Notes: a model not told the origin generated them from the letters alone. A stretch of 64,000 nucleotides of DNA from Closterium sp. NIES-65 (GCA_948144175.1 CANXME010000202.1:1327253-1391252); one strand, 5' to 3'. Shown: positions 1 through 10,618, counted from the stretch's first letter. Made by a program: numbers and translations.

Positions 1-387
1 CAGCCTCGCCTTCTTGTGCTCGACGGTGTCGTCGATGTGGTACTTCGTCGCCAGCACCCACTGGTTCTTCATGATGTTCACACCCGGCGGGCATTCGACC
101 AGCTCTCACGTGCCTATGTTGATGAGGCTGCGGATCTCCTCCTCCAAGGCGGCCTTCACCAGCGGGCCCTTCCAGCTCGCCAACGCCTCCTTCACTGTCA
201 TCGTCGAGATGTCCCAATGGTGTTTGGGGCTGGCATGCATGTCGGGGTCGAGCTCGGAAAACTCCTCATCGTCCTTGGCGTCGTCGTATAGTCGGTCATC
301 GTCGTCCACGTCGTACACCGTGGTGAAGGCAGCGGGGACAAAGAATTCGGCCCGACTACCGAGGTCCAGGCTAAACCTCCACCACAT
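1..387 (-). pseudogene. copia A1 reverse transcriptase, N-terminal part, truncated by window edge
   Basis: The translation contains the block KEALASWKGPLVKAALEEEI, then a GT-stop-ELVE stretch and MKNQWVLATKYHIDD, which is the conserved entry into the copia RT domain (usually GTWELV...NKWV). The stop is TGA at 106-108, where family members have Trp (TGG). The frame stays open on both sides of it. An acidic run lies upstream (DDDDRLYDDAKDDEE). The catalytic part of RT lies outside the window. Identification rests on motif pattern and on continuity with the integrase at 569-2309. Confidence 0.8.
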
Positions 388-568
388 CGCTGTCGGTGTA
401 CTCGTCGGCGTCCCCCCCTTTGTTACCGGCTTTGCTGCCCTCAGCGACGTGCTGTTCCCCGATCGGCGTCTCCGTCTACTACTCCCCTGCGGTCGGCTCC
501 CCTGCCGATTGCCTGATCGCCGACTGTTCCAGCGTCAGCTTGGCCGCTGCCTACTCCCCTGCCGGCTG

Positions 569-2309
569 CTATTTTGCAAGTGCCTCCTTCGCTGGCTTCA
601 CCAAAGTCGGCTGCACCACCTGCTGCGTCCCGATCGGCGTCAGCTTCGCTCCTACACCAACTTGCAGAGCATCACATCGGCCACCGGCGATGGTTGGGGC
701 TGGCGCCACAGGTGACGCCTCACTTCTCCTCTCATCGCCAGAGGTCAACGTAGGGGTCAGCCCATGCAAGTCGGCAACAAGGGGATGGGCTGGTGAAGGG
801 CCGGGAGTGGGGACGTCCTCACCTGCAAGCTCACCGACCTTGGCCAGCAGAGGTAGCGTCGCCGTCGAGGTGTCCGTTGGCGGGTGAACTGGTGTCCGCC
901 CTGACGCCAGCCCGTTCTCCGACTTCCACACCTCCAGCGACATGTCCTCGTAGAATACCATGTCCGACGTGGTGACCACCTGGTTGTTGCTAATGTCAGG
1001 ATTTCCCAGCCCTTGCTGTCCTCCGACACACTGAGATGAAGGCCGCACCGAGCCTTTGGCTGCTGCTTTCCACCACGCTGCTGCTTGAGGACGAGGAACT
1101 GCACCATGCAGCCCGACGCGCGTGCCAGTGACAAGTTCGGCTTCATCCCGGTGAGCAACTGGTACGGCGTCGTCCTCGGCGGCAGCGTCGACCTCTCCAG
1201 GTAGTTGCGGACCTAGACAGCCTGTCGCAGAGTGAGGTGCCACCAGTGGTGCTGCACGCCCATGTGCAGCAGCATCATTTGCACATACTCCACCACCGTC
1301 CTCATCTCCCGCTTCACCATGCCGTTCTGCTGCGAGGTGTACGGGCAGGTAAGGTTGTGGACAATCCCCTTGCCGTCCCCAAAATCGGTGAACACCCGTT
1401 CGAGGAACTCCCCTCCTTGGTCGGAGCGTAGCATCAGCACCAACTTCTTCACTTGCCACTCCACCAACACCAGCCACTTTTGGAACTCCAGCAGCACGTC
1501 CGACTTCTTTTCGACTGGCTGCACCCACACGTAGCGGGTCTTCGGTCCTTCAGCAGCAAGAAGTGCAGGCTGCCATCCTTGGCAGCCACGCGAAACGGCC
1601 AGCACAAGTCGATGTGCACGATGGCCAGCACGTCGTAGGCGTCGGAGCCCTGGTCCCGGAAGGTGTGCCGTGCCAGCTTCCCACCGACACAGGAGACATA
1701 CGTTGAGTCGGCGCACGACGCCGTCTTGAGGTCCAGCCCAGTGGCGACCTCGTGCTTTGCCGAGCTCCGTATGGTGTCCATGCCGGCGTGCGCAAGCTTC
1801 GCACGTAGCCTGTTTGGCGTCAAATTCGTCGTTAAGACTATCGCCCGCAAGGTTACAACCTCCGTGGTGGGCGACGTCGACCTCGTCGAGCAGGGGCGCA
1901 GGTCGTTGCAGAGGACATGCCCGGTGTACATCGCTCGACCGAGCACCTCTCCCGCCGCCGAGACGAGCAGCATCCTGTCGCCGTCCTCCTGCAGCTTAAC
2001 GTCGCTCTCCTTCAGCTGCCCAGCCGAAAGTAGGTTCGTTCGCACACCCGGGACGTAGAGCACGTTGGGGATGAGCACCTGCTTTCCGGTCTCGCCTTGT
2101 AGAGTGACTATGTAGCAGCCCTGGACGTCCTGTAGCACCCCATTGATGCCGCGCACGTGCTTGAGATTGCTGCTCGGCTTCAGGTCGACGAAAGACTCCT
2201 TCGTCCCCATCAAGTGGTGGGAGCAGCCAGTGTCAAGCAGAACCACCGCCGGGTTTGCTTGCACAGCTGCCGCCACAGCTTGGAAGTCCTCGCCAGCCTC
2301 CGGTGCCAA
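569..2309 (-). pseudogene. copia A1 protease and integrase, frameshifted
   Basis: The protease active site reads LLDTGCSHHLMG near 2230-2195, followed by VLYVPGVRTNLLSAGQL, typical of the copia protease C-terminus. The pre-integrase HHCC zinc finger is partly visible (KLAHAGM ... CADSTYVSCVGGK). The integrase core begins at VLAIVHIDLCWPF, shifts frame near 1560, then shows LRSDQGGEF and SQQNGMVKR in place of the usual PQQNG.AER. A TAG at 1213-1215 falls at a likely Trp (AVWV). The C-terminal part has VFYEDMSLE, the usual end of copia integrase, followed by a low-complexity linker. It is not functional: one frameshift, one stop, and the Asp and Glu residues sit in split frames. Confidence 0.85.
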
Positions 2310-2569
2310 GGATGGCAGCCTGCACCTCGACGCCGGCCAGCGGACTTCTTCTTGTCGGCGTCCTTGGACGGCTGCCAGCCACTGCTACCATCGCCGCTAG
2401 ACTGCACACGCTGCCCCGGTCGACCACCCTGCTTCGCTGGGGCGACGTAGTTCACTTGCGCCAGGAGCTCCTGGGACCGCTCAGCCTCCTGCGTGGCTTC
2501 GTCCTGCAGGATGTACGAGGTCAAGGTATCCTGGTTGAGCGTCGCCCGCGTGCTCGGCGCCATTGACAG

Positions 2570-3469
2570 CCGCTTTAGTAGGTTGTAGCTGCTCGGGAGT
2601 CCCTGTATGACGTGCGTGACGTATGATGCCTTCGAGTACTATGCGCTGGCCATCCTGATGGTGGTGAGAGTTCGCCGAGCCCAGTTGCAGTAGTCCGTCG
2701 CGGTCTCCTGGTCGCTCATACGGAGGTGCGTCAGATGCCTCTCAAGCTAGGTGATGAGCAAGTCGCCGTTGACTTGGTAAGTCGACTCGATGAAGTGATA
2801 CGCCCGGTGGCCGGCGTCTAGGTGTTACCTGCATGACTCCAGGGCGATCTGCACGCCCGATGAGCAGCACCGCGAGATGACCGCGAAGGTCAGCAGCTGC
2901 TTGGCGCGGAACTCCGCACGCAGGTCGGGGTCCTCCGGAGTCGCCACAGTGCTTCGAGCTAAGCTGATCAACCCGGCCATCTCCTGCCGGGACTCGATGG
3001 CTTCCTTCCATGTGAGAATGTCGGGTCGACCGACCAGCAGGGGAGTGACCAAGATCCTGTCCGACGTAAACTTGAAGTAGCCATAGCTTGGCGCAATCCC
3101 GCCCGCCATCACCTGGGACGCCGAGATCGGCGACTGTCTGCTTCGACGCCCTCCAACGTTGCCCTGCAAGGAGCCTGCTGCCGCCGCCGACTGCATCCCT
3201 CGCGCCTCAACGCCGTCGATTTCGTCGGCGTGAATCACACCACGCTGCCTCCACGCACCTCCCGCGATGTTGCCGACTTGGCCACAACCGGCGTTGACGC
3301 CCACATCGACGCCACCGTCGTTGTTCACCGGTCGAGGAGAAGCACGTCGGTGCTCCGTCGCCCACATGGTGCGGAGTCTAGCCTCAGCGACCGCCTAGGG
3401 AATCTCTCCGTTCTCCTGGGCCTCATGGCGTCTCCTCGCGTCCTCCAGCTGTGCCTCTGGGGTGTCCAT
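2570..3469 (-). pseudogene. copia A1 gag polyprotein, degenerate
   Basis: I start it at the ATG at 3469-3467 (MDTPEAQLEDARRRHEAQE), which has a clear counterpart in the plus-strand copy at 59403. The reading frame is cut by TAG at 3395 (the other copy has TGG), TAA at 2825 and TAG at 2747 (the other copy has CAG). Conserved blocks are NNDGGVDVGVNAG, SYGYFKFT, PDLRAEFRAKQLL and LTHLRM. These match capsid-type gag of copia elements only in general layout (UBN2-like helical region). I see no intact CCHC knuckle. The gag frame carries on into a basic, Lys/Arg-rich region before the protease at 2309. Confidence 0.75.
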
Positions 3470-3575
3470 CACCTCTGTGTCACCTACGCGCACGCTAGTG
3501 ACAGCACGGCTGCCGGTTTGCGAACAGGATAGGTCAGTGCAAAGTCGACTAGACTGAAATACGTCGCGGTAACTA

Positions 3576-4517
3576 GTACAACTGGAGCTAGGCTTCAGGC
3601 TAGGCACGGGGCAAGAGTGATCTTTGCGTTCGTTCACTTAGTCGTTTACTCGTGCTTGCAGTAATTGCTGATTCACGGGGTAATTTGGCAAAAGTTTCAC
3701 TAGCAAAAGTTCACAGCAATGATAGCAACAACATTGGCATGCAAGACTGCATCAGGCCTAGCAAAGCTGCAGGTCGACCTCCAGCAGCACGGTTGACCAC
3801 GTGCCAGCACGACTTGGTAGACCGCACTCGAGGAGAGCAAGGTCGCGGCTTGCCAACGTTGCACGTCCACGGTGTGCCAACAATGCAACAAGTCGGCTGC
3901 ACAACGTTGCACTCGCAAGACAACGGTGCAGCTACTTCATAGGTGTGCGCAGCTGGTTGGTGCGCCACTCCTTGTCACGAGCGCAGCGCAGACGCCTGGC
4001 AACCTCCACGCCAGCGACTCCGCCCACCAGCCACGTCGACCTCGGGATACCACCCCCGAGGTCGGCCTCGCAGACTCCACCCCGTCGACACTCTCACACG
4101 TTGCCTGGGTATCCCGGTCGATCGGAAAACCACACCTGGTCTACTAGCTCGGTCGGTCGCCGACTACACAGGCCCGGCTTCCCTAATGTTCGGCGCCCAC
4201 CACCTTGGCGTACTACTCCTCGACGCCCTCCAGCTCGGCAGCCCCAGTCTCTCCTATTGAGGTCGATGTCGGCCCCTCCTTCATCGACCACACCGCCCTG
4301 GTCGACCACCTCCTGGTCGGCAAGTCGACGCCCTACACAGGTCGACCTCCCAAGTCAACCTCCCCGAAGTCGGCGCCCTTGCAGTGACCCCGTGCAGGTC
4401 GACCAACCCCGTCGACCAGTCCGCCCACTTTTGCAGGTCGGCTGCTCCCCTCACACCCGACCACGTGGTCGCCTCCGCTCAAGCGAGGACGGGGCCACAC
4501 CCAACTCCCGTTGACAC
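3576..4517 (-). repeat. 5' LTR of family A (copy A1)
   Basis: The boundaries are inferred from short terminal inverted motifs shared by all family A LTRs: CAACGGGAG-type at one end (here CAACTGGAG at about 3579) and CTCCCGTTG at the other (about 4503-4511). The body is extremely rich in GTCGAC-type tetramer and hexamer words. Next to the gag-proximal end comes a shared stretch resembling TAGTTATCTCC, probably the primer-site region. It is about 0.94 kb long, much longer than the family E LTRs. Confidence 0.65.
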
Positions 4518-4727
4518 CATAGAGGCCAGCAAGGTGAGTGTGGGATGCGTAGACAGGTGGCAATGCCAACTGTGACCACACTTCACTGTGGTGGAGTGTG
4601 GTGGAGTGTGGACATGTAATGTGGAGCATAAGGAGAAGGGAAGGTGCAACTACTGAAAATTGAACCCACGATCTATAAGACCAAAGGTGAAAATCTACCT
4701 TCTGGGACATACTTGCTGCACAACACC
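4518..4727. other. flanking DNA without recognised gene
   Basis: This short non-coding stretch contains a few imperfect copies of GTGGTGGAGT (about 4590-4612). I see no coding potential or RNA gene. Confidence 0.4.
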
Positions 4728-5535
4728 TTCTCCCTAGCCGTGCCTTCTCCCTACCTGTGCCTACTCCCTACCCGTGCCTTCTCCCTACCCATGCCTTCTC
4801 CCTACCCGTGCCTTCTCCCTACCTGTGCCTTCTCCCTACCCATGCCTTCTCCGTACCCGTGCCTTCTCCCTACCCGTGCCTTCTCCCTACCCGTGTCTTC
4901 TCCCTACCCGTGCCTTCTCCCTACCCGTGCCTTCTCCCTACCCGTGCCTTCTCCCTACCCGTGTCTTCTCCCTACCGGTGCCTTCTCCCTACCCGTGCCT
5001 TCTCCCTACCCGTGCCTTCTCCCTACTCGTGCCTTTCCCCTACTCGTGCCTTCTCCCTACCCATGCCTTCTCCCTACCCGTGCCTTCTCCCTACCCATGC
5101 TTTCTCCCTACCCGTGCGTTCTCCCTACCTGTGCCTTCTCCCAACCTGTCCCTTCTCCCTACCTGTGCCTTCTCCCTATTTGTGCCTTCTCCCTACCCGT
5201 GCCTTCTCTCTATCCGTGCCTTCTCCCTACCCCTTCTTCCTACCCGTGCCTTCTCCCTACTCGTGCCTTCTCCCTACTAGTGCCTTCTCCCTACCCGTGC
5301 CTTCTCCCTACCCGTGCCTTCTTCCTACTCGTGCCTTCTCCCTACTCGTGCCTTCTCCCTACCCGTGCCTTCTCCCTACCCGTTCCTTCTCCCTACCCGT
5401 GCCTTCTCCCTACCCACGCCTTCTCTCTACCAGTGCCTTCTCTCCACCCGTGCCTTCTCCCTAGCCGTGCCTTCTCCCTACCCGTGCCTTCTCCCTACCC
5501 GTGCCTTCTCCCTACCCGTGCCTTCTCCCTACCCG
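4728..5535. repeat. 17-bp tandem minisatellite, about 48 copies
   Basis: The unit is CCTTCTCCCTACCCGTG with scattered substitutions (ACCCATG, ACTCGTG, ACCTGTG) and a few indels around 5230. Because 17 is not a multiple of 3, all three forward frames are open and give the same Pro/Leu/Ser-rich peptide, so the long frames here are artefacts of the repeat. It decays into a degenerate version up to about 5640. It lies just upstream of the NFX1-type fragment. Confidence 0.95.
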
Positions 5536-5776
5536 TGCCACTTTCTTGCCCGTGTCGCATTCCTTCCCATGCCCCTCTCTTGCCCATATCTGTGTCCTAC
5601 CTATGCCTATTTCCTGCCCGTGCCTATTTCTCGGTCGCCTCTCTTGCAATTTGATCCATCTCAAATGGCAGTTTCCGTGCTTCACAGTTCTCTTGCACAT
5701 GCTGCTCTTTGTCGCGCACTTCCCTCATATCCTCCCTTGACCCTTTCCTCGCTCGACTTCCCATGGCGGCAGGAAA

Positions 5777-6561
5777 ATGTTGAAAGTGACAATGCCGCTG
5801 TGCGGTCACGGGCAGGAAGTCAGGTGTGGCGATGCGGTCGCCACACTCACCAACCCCAAGCGCTGCACGGCTCGCTACGGAGCCTCCCTCTCAGACTCCT
5901 GCAGCCACGCCTGCATCTCACCGTGCGGTCACTGCATCGTTGCCCCAGCTGCTAACACCGACCAAGGCCTGGGCTTGCTACAGCACCAGCAGCGGTTGGA
6001 GAGAAAGCACAAGGAATGCAAACGCGACCTCCCCTACGGCCACCTCTGCCGGGACCCCTGCCACCTCGACAAACCCTGTAAGCCCTGTGCCAAAAGGTGC
6101 CTCGTGGTGTGCCAACACAGTTCCTGCCCCCATCCCTGCCACCCGACCTGCTCCGCATGCGCCGAGGCTTGCGAGTGGAGCTGCAGGCACCAGGGTCGGT
6201 GCTCCCAGCCCTGCGGTGCCCCCTGCGACCGCCTGCCATGCGAGCAGCGCTGTGAGAAACGGCTCATTTGCGGCCACCAGTGGCCGTCTCTAATAGCCAA
6301 GAAGTGCCCTTCCCAGGCGTTTTGTATGGTGGAAGGTTGTGGGTCGATGAAGAAGAGGGAGATGAGAGTGGATCGCATCACATGGGAGACGCTGGGGGAG
6401 ATTGATCCCAATGAGAGCCCTGTGCTCGTGTTGCCATGCCAACATGCTTTCACCGTTGAGTTCCCGACGGCTACCTGGGGCTCAGCCAGGTCTACCATGA
6501 GTTGAAAATTCCCCTCGGGATAGGCTCCAAGGGAGAGCCTTCTTGTGCATTAAATCTACTC
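5777..6561 (+). pseudogene. NFX1-type zinc-finger protein fragment (ZNFX1-like C-terminal region), frameshifted
   Basis: The open frame 5777-6505 encodes about 240 residues with some 35 Cys and many His in the NFX1-type pattern, for example YGHLCRDPCHLDKPC, CPHPCHPTCSACAEAC and CSQPCGAPCDRLPCEQRC. It ends in the block that follows these fingers in ZNFX1-type helicase proteins (IDPNESPVLVLPCQHAFTVE). Near 6465 the frame slips: the annotated frame ends at TGA 6503, but the neighbouring frame continues the expected sequence (DGYLGLSQVYHELK) to a TGA near 6559-6561. The upstream junction ATGGCGGCAG/GAAAATG at 5773 looks like a possible splice acceptor, so this may be a 3' exon. No helicase domain is present. 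Family members act in RNA surveillance or antiviral sensing in animals; the function here is not inferable. Confidence 0.75.
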
Positions 6562-6839
6562 TGATGGTGACGTTGTTCGAGCAATTTTCAAGTAGGTAGA
6601 TCTTTTGGAGAGGAGGTTGACAATCTCTGTTGTGGTATTTGAAATTTGCGTCTGATAAATACTTGCTTTCACGGAGCCAGTGAGACCTCCTCGTGGAACG
6701 ATCTAGGTTCCTGAACTGCTGCTGGTTTGCTGGAAGAGGGAGGGCACCACATTCGAGTCGCGGCCGAACGCGCATGCTTTACTGTGGAGAAGTGAACTGG
6801 ACTGAACTGAACCAAACTGAACTGAACTGAATATTGAAC
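6562..6839. other. non-coding flank with ACTGA short repeats
   Basis: The sequence 3' of the zinc-finger fragment is AT-richer than its surroundings. It includes an irregular run of ACTGA/AACTG pentamers at about 6795-6831. No gene was recognised. Confidence 0.4.
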
Positions 6840-6845
6840 AAATTG

Positions 6846-7060
6846 TAGAGAATTGAGATAAGGACAAAAGAGTATGATTGCACAACAGAATAAGACAAGA
6901 GTGAATAGTGGAATTGTAGCAAATGAGGATGAGCTTGATAGAAGAGAAGATGATACTTAGAACTTGTGACTATAAAGAGAAACTTGTGTAAGGTGGAATG
7001 CTTGATGAGATAAGAACTCAAAAAATAGAAAGAGAGCATGAGCTTGTTGAGAGAATAAGA
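6846..7060. repeat. copy of a segment of the 8702-10346 inverted-repeat arm
   Basis: About 215 bp closely match 9216-9436 in the same orientation, with a handful of substitutions and the same A/G-rich strand. The family D LTR at 7061 begins exactly where the match stops, so this segment was the insertion target of D1 or a broken LTR piece. Confidence 0.75.
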
Positions 7061-7278
7061 TGTCAGAATGTTATTTGTCTAGCTTGCAGTGGGGTGCTCA
7101 ATAGTGAGTACAACCCCTTAGGGTTTGCCATTTTGTGTGTCCTGCTGCTTCCTAGTCCCTCATTCTTCCTTCCAATTCTCCTTCGTAAACCCTAACTCCT
7201 AGTTCTAGAGCAAGCTCACCTACCTCCTAGTGTGGGCCTAGGCTACTAAGCCTAGGCCCCACACCTACTATTCTAACA
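7061..7278 (+). repeat. 5' LTR of family D (D1), 218 bp
   Basis: It starts TGTCAGAATGTTAT and ends ATTCTAACA. The internal block AGTGGGGTGCTC...GAGTACAACCC...AGGGTTTG is shared with all D and E LTRs and probably holds the core promoter and R region. Confidence 0.8.
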
Positions 7279-7292
7279 TGGTATCTAGAGCC
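7279..7292 (+). promoter_or_regulatory. primer-binding site, D1
   Basis: TGGTATCTAGAGCC immediately after the LTR resembles the copia site TGGTATCAGAGC, complementary to initiator tRNA-Met, with a CT-for-C change. Confidence 0.6.
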
Positions 7293-7499
7293 GGCATGAT
7301 CCTGCCGCCTAGTTCATCGGGCCCACCACCTACTTCCGCTGCCGTACTATCCGCCGCGCGCCCCGTGGTGCGCGGCATTGCATTTTCATCCCGCCACGCG
7401 CTTCGAACGCGCGGCAGCTTTTTCTGCCCGCCGCGCGCTCGGGGCGCGCGGCGGTTTTCCCGTCCGTCGGAGCGCCCTCGAGGGGGCCTGCGCGCTGCC

Positions 7500-7770
7500 C
7501 TCCCCGCTGCTCGTCACGGCGCCCCCTGCGGGACCCGCGCGGCGTCGCCCTACTCGTCGCGACGTCCGTGCGGGACCCGCGGGGCGTCGCCCCTGCTCGT
7601 CGCGACGCCTCCTGCGGGACCCGCGCGGCGTCGCCCTGCTCGTCGCGACGTCCGTGCAGGACCCGCGGGGCGTCGCCCCTGCTCGTCGCGACCCCCCCTG
7701 TGGGACCCGCGGGGCGTCGCCCCTGCTCGTCGCGACGCCCCCTGCGGGACCCGCGGGGCGCCGTCAGATC
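7500..7770 (+). repeat. tandem GC-rich repeat in D1 leader
   Basis: Imperfect units of about 45 bp are built around CTGCGGGACCCGCG and GTCGCCCCTGCTCGTCGCGA. Related units recur in the minus-strand D3 leader (56160-56500). Confidence 0.75.
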
Positions 7771-7774
7771 CTGC

Positions 7775-8100
7775 AGCAGCAGCCGCCGCCGCCCTGCAGC
7801 AGTAGCCGCCGCCAGGCCTGCAGCAGCAGCCGCCGCCAGAGCCTGCAGCAGCAGCCGCCGCCAGAGCCTGCAGCTGCCGCCGCCGCCAGAGTCTGCAGCA
7901 GCAGCCACCGCCAGAGCCTGCAGCAGCAGCCGCCGCTGAGCTTGCAGCAGCAGCCGCCGCCAGGCCTGCAGCACCTGCCGCCACCGAGCCTGCAGTAGCA
8001 GCCGCCGCTCTACCAGCAGCAGCAGCCGCCGCCGCTCTGCCGCAGCAGCCACCGCCGCCCATCAGCAGCAGCCGCCGCCAGAGCCTGCAGCAACAGCCGC
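7775..8100 (+). repeat. CTGCAGCAGCAGCCGCCGCC repeat in D1 leader
   Basis: Degenerate CAG/CCG trinucleotide-rich repeats have units of about 24-27 bp (GCCAGAGCCTGCAGCAGCAG). They are open in several frames and I judge them non-coding. Confidence 0.75.
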
Positions 8101-8267
8101 CCTTGGTCCCTGGAGCAGCTGCCCCTGGTGCAGCCGCCGCTGGTACAGCCGCCCCTGGTCCCAGGAGCAGCCGACCCTGCAGCAGCCGCCCCTGGTCCCT
8201 CGAGCAGCAGCCCCTGCAGCAGCCGCCCCTGGACCTCAGAAGCCGCCCCTAAACCCGGTTCGCTATG

Positions 8268-8701
8268 TGCTGCGCGTGCCTGTGCTGCCCGTACGTGTGC
8301 TGCCTGTGCCTGTTGCTGCCCGTGCTTGTGCTGCCTGTGCCTGTTGCTGCCCGTGCCTGTGCTGCCCTGTGCTGCCTGTGCCTGTTGCTGCCCGTGCCTG
8401 TGCTGCCCTGTGCTGCTTGTGCCTGTACTGCCCGTGCTTGTGCTGCCCGTGCCTGTGCTGCCCGTGCCTGTTGCTGCCTGTGCCTGTGCTGCCCGTGCCT
8501 GTGCTGCCCGTGCCTGTGCTGCCCGTGCCTGTGCTGCCTGTGCCTGTTGCTGCCTGTGCCTGTTGCTGCCTGTGCATGTGCTGCCCGTGCCTGTGCTGCC
8601 CGTGCCTGTGCTGCCCGTGCCTGTGCTGCCTGTGCCTGTTGCTGCCCGTGCCTGTTGCTGCCCGTGCCTGTTGCTGCCCATGCCCGTGCCTGTGCTGCCC
8701 T
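8268..8701 (+). repeat. 15-bp tandem minisatellite in D1 leader
   Basis: The unit is about TGCTGCCCGTGCCTG, 15-16 bp, roughly 28 copies. The array stops at 8701 where the inverted-repeat arm begins. It shares the core CCCGTGCC with the unrelated 17-bp array at 4728-5535. Confidence 0.85.
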
Positions 8702-10346
8702 GTACAAAAGTGGCAGCGCTGTTTAGTAGTGGTGGGTACAGAAGTGGAACATCTCTAGCAAAGTCCGATTTTGCCTTGTGAAACCTCGGCACTAATACTT
8801 GTCCTTTTGTGACTTGACATTTTCGGTCTAATTTCCTCATACATGTTTTTTTTTTTAATAGTCAGCAATGCCTGGGCCACACCCATGATTAGGGGTGATG
8901 AGAAAGAAAGTATGTATGTGAGAAGATAAATCCAGATTTCACCACTCCCTAATACCAAAATTGAATGCTCTCAAAGGAATCGCCTCATGGCTGTTATATT
9001 GTGCATGAGGGAACTTGTGGGTGCTTCGCATCAGGCCAGGCTGGGCCGTCACATGGCGACAGCCTTGGCCAGTACGCGACTCGCTGCAATGCACTTTGCT
9101 TCTGAATTTTCCACACCGTGGCGTGATTTATCTGCGCATTTCAGATCGGTAACTTACGTTACGTTGTGGTTAATTTGACCCTGCCTGAAGAGCGCGACTC
9201 GATGCAACCTCATTTGCGTAGAGAATTGAGATAAGGACAAAAGAGTATGATTGCGCAATAGAATAAGACAAGAGTGAACAGTGGAATTGTAGCAAATGAG
9301 GATGAGCTTGATAGAAGAGACGATGATACTTAGAACTTGTGACTATAAAGAGAAACTTGTGTAAGGTGGAATGCTTGATGAGATAAGAACTCAAAAAAGA
9401 GAAAGAGAGCATGAGCTTGTTGAGAGAATAAGAGAGGTAATAAACACTTACTTAAGTGAATCTTACTAGGGATAGTTGTAGAGGTGACTTGTAGGAATGG
9501 CTTGGTCTTGAGAGCTTTACTTGAAGAAGAACATCAAGCTTGGTGTTGGGTGATGAGCCTTCCTCAAGCTTGTAGGTAGTAATGAACCTTATACTCAAGT
9601 AGAGTATGAGGTGACTACTCTTCATTTGATGCTTAACTTTGTGGACTAATGAGAGACACTTTGTGAGCATAAACTTATATTGAAAGAGGTATAGTACAAG
9701 CCGTATAGATCCATGAGGGATACATAGGCATGCATAGAGAGAGTAACCATCAATGGTAGCCTTGGAAGAGAGTTGCATGAGAGTATCAACTTTGGAGACA
9801 TAGAACTTGGTTGCTAGTGAGGAGCCTTTGTAGTAGAAGAGGAGCTTGAAGGAGAAGCTTGGAAATGAGCTTGGTGAAGAAGCTTGGAATGCATTATTGT
9901 CATTGAAGAACCTTCTTGAGAAGTTGTAGAGATGCTTGATGTAGATGAATAGTATTGGAGCATGTGATGGTGGTTGAGCACTTGATGAGTTGGAGATATA
10001 AGCCTTGTTGAGTTGGAAGAGAGCTTAGTGAGTTGGATAAGGATGAGTGGAGGAGATGATGAGCTTTGTTGCCTTGTAATAGGAGGTGATGGGATAATCA
10101 TGAAGTCCTTAGGGATGAGGTGGCAACTTTGGTGACTTGGGAAAGGAAGGAAGGAAGGAAGGAAGGAATAAATGAGAGGCATTTGGAGGTTGATGACTGG
10201 GAAGTGGAAGCATGTGCTTGAAGCCACATGGGAGGTGGATAATTGGAGGAGGTAAATGACTTGGGTAAACTTTGATGAGTAGGAAAGGAAAGCACATGGA
10301 AAATCATGAGGAGTCATGTGCCTTATGGTGGGACTTGAGGATGAGT
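8702..10346 (+). repeat. left arm of a 1645-bp long inverted repeat
   Basis: The arm is the reverse complement of 14151-15795 over its full length. The two arms have equal length and I found only one mismatch (near 8963; T here, C in the complement of the other arm). The inner end reads GAGGATGAGT and then diverges. It contains an 11-T run (8845-8855) and a GGAA microsatellite (about 10140-10165). No credible protein is encoded. Part of it is the 3' LTR or downstream sequence of the family C element. Confidence 0.95.
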
Positions 10347-10607
10347 ATGGGAAGTTGGTTTGAACATTGGTTGAGTTGGACTAGGAATGGCTATGGTGGT
10401 TGGGAGTAGTTAAAGAGGTGGTTGATAGGCTTGAGTTGGGGAAGATGAGTTGGGAAAAGGAGTTTGTAACTTGAGTGGCTGGAATAGGCTTTGGAGGAGT
10501 TGAGTGGTTTGGATGGGTTCTTGGGAAAATGTGTCGAGGGTGTTTTGAGGGGAAGGGGTTGGAGTGGCACAGTAGCGTGGCACGTGAAGAGCGTGCCATT
10601 CACAACA
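10347..10607 (-). repeat. start of family C 3' LTR
   Basis: Reading leftwards, the sequence after the purine tract begins TGTTGTGAATGG at 10607. The LTR continues into the left inverted-repeat arm. Its 3' end was not located because no second LTR survives. Confidence 0.6.
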
Positions 10608-10618
10608 CCCCCCCTCAC
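10608..10618 (-). promoter_or_regulatory. polypurine tract, family C
   Basis: On the minus strand GTGAGGGGGGG lies directly before the TGTTGTG start of the LTR, the position and composition of a plus-strand primer. Confidence 0.7.

Larger units (their letters stand above)
1..4517 (-). mobile_element. Ty1/copia retrotransposon, family A (copy A1), 5' part, runs off window
   Basis: Read on the minus strand the order is LTR (3576-4517), gag (about 3469-2570), protease and integrase (2309-569) and the first part of reverse transcriptase (387-1). This gag-PR-INT-RT order is diagnostic of Ty1/copia. The element is broken by several stops and frameshifts, so it is an old, inactive copy. The same family recurs at 25876-26956 (solo LTR), 42502-43990 (3' half) and 56518-60267 (LTR plus gag). 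Confidence 0.85.
7061..8701 (+). mobile_element. Ty1/copia family D element D1: 5' LTR and leader only, truncated
   Basis: A TGTCAGAATG...CTAACA LTR is followed directly by a tRNA-Met-type primer site and about 1.4 kb of repeat-rich GC leader. No gag or pol follows. The sequence is cut at 8702 by the left arm of the inverted repeat. Related LTRs are at 55290-55464, 57583-57708 and 59104-59228. Confidence 0.75.

Noticed and set aside
4757..5654. Long Pro/Leu/Ser-rich proteins of 168-336 residues
   Set aside because: They are three frames of the 17-bp minisatellite and give the same repeating peptide; no start, domain or conservation supports coding.
5777..6505. Intact small zinc-finger gene
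   Set aside because: The frame slips near 6465 while the adjacent frame continues the conserved sequence, and the upstream part of the protein family is missing.
7330..8781. Ala-, Gln- and Cys-rich open frames on both strands
   Set aside because: They follow the GC tandem repeats of the D1 leader and are not conserved in other leaders.
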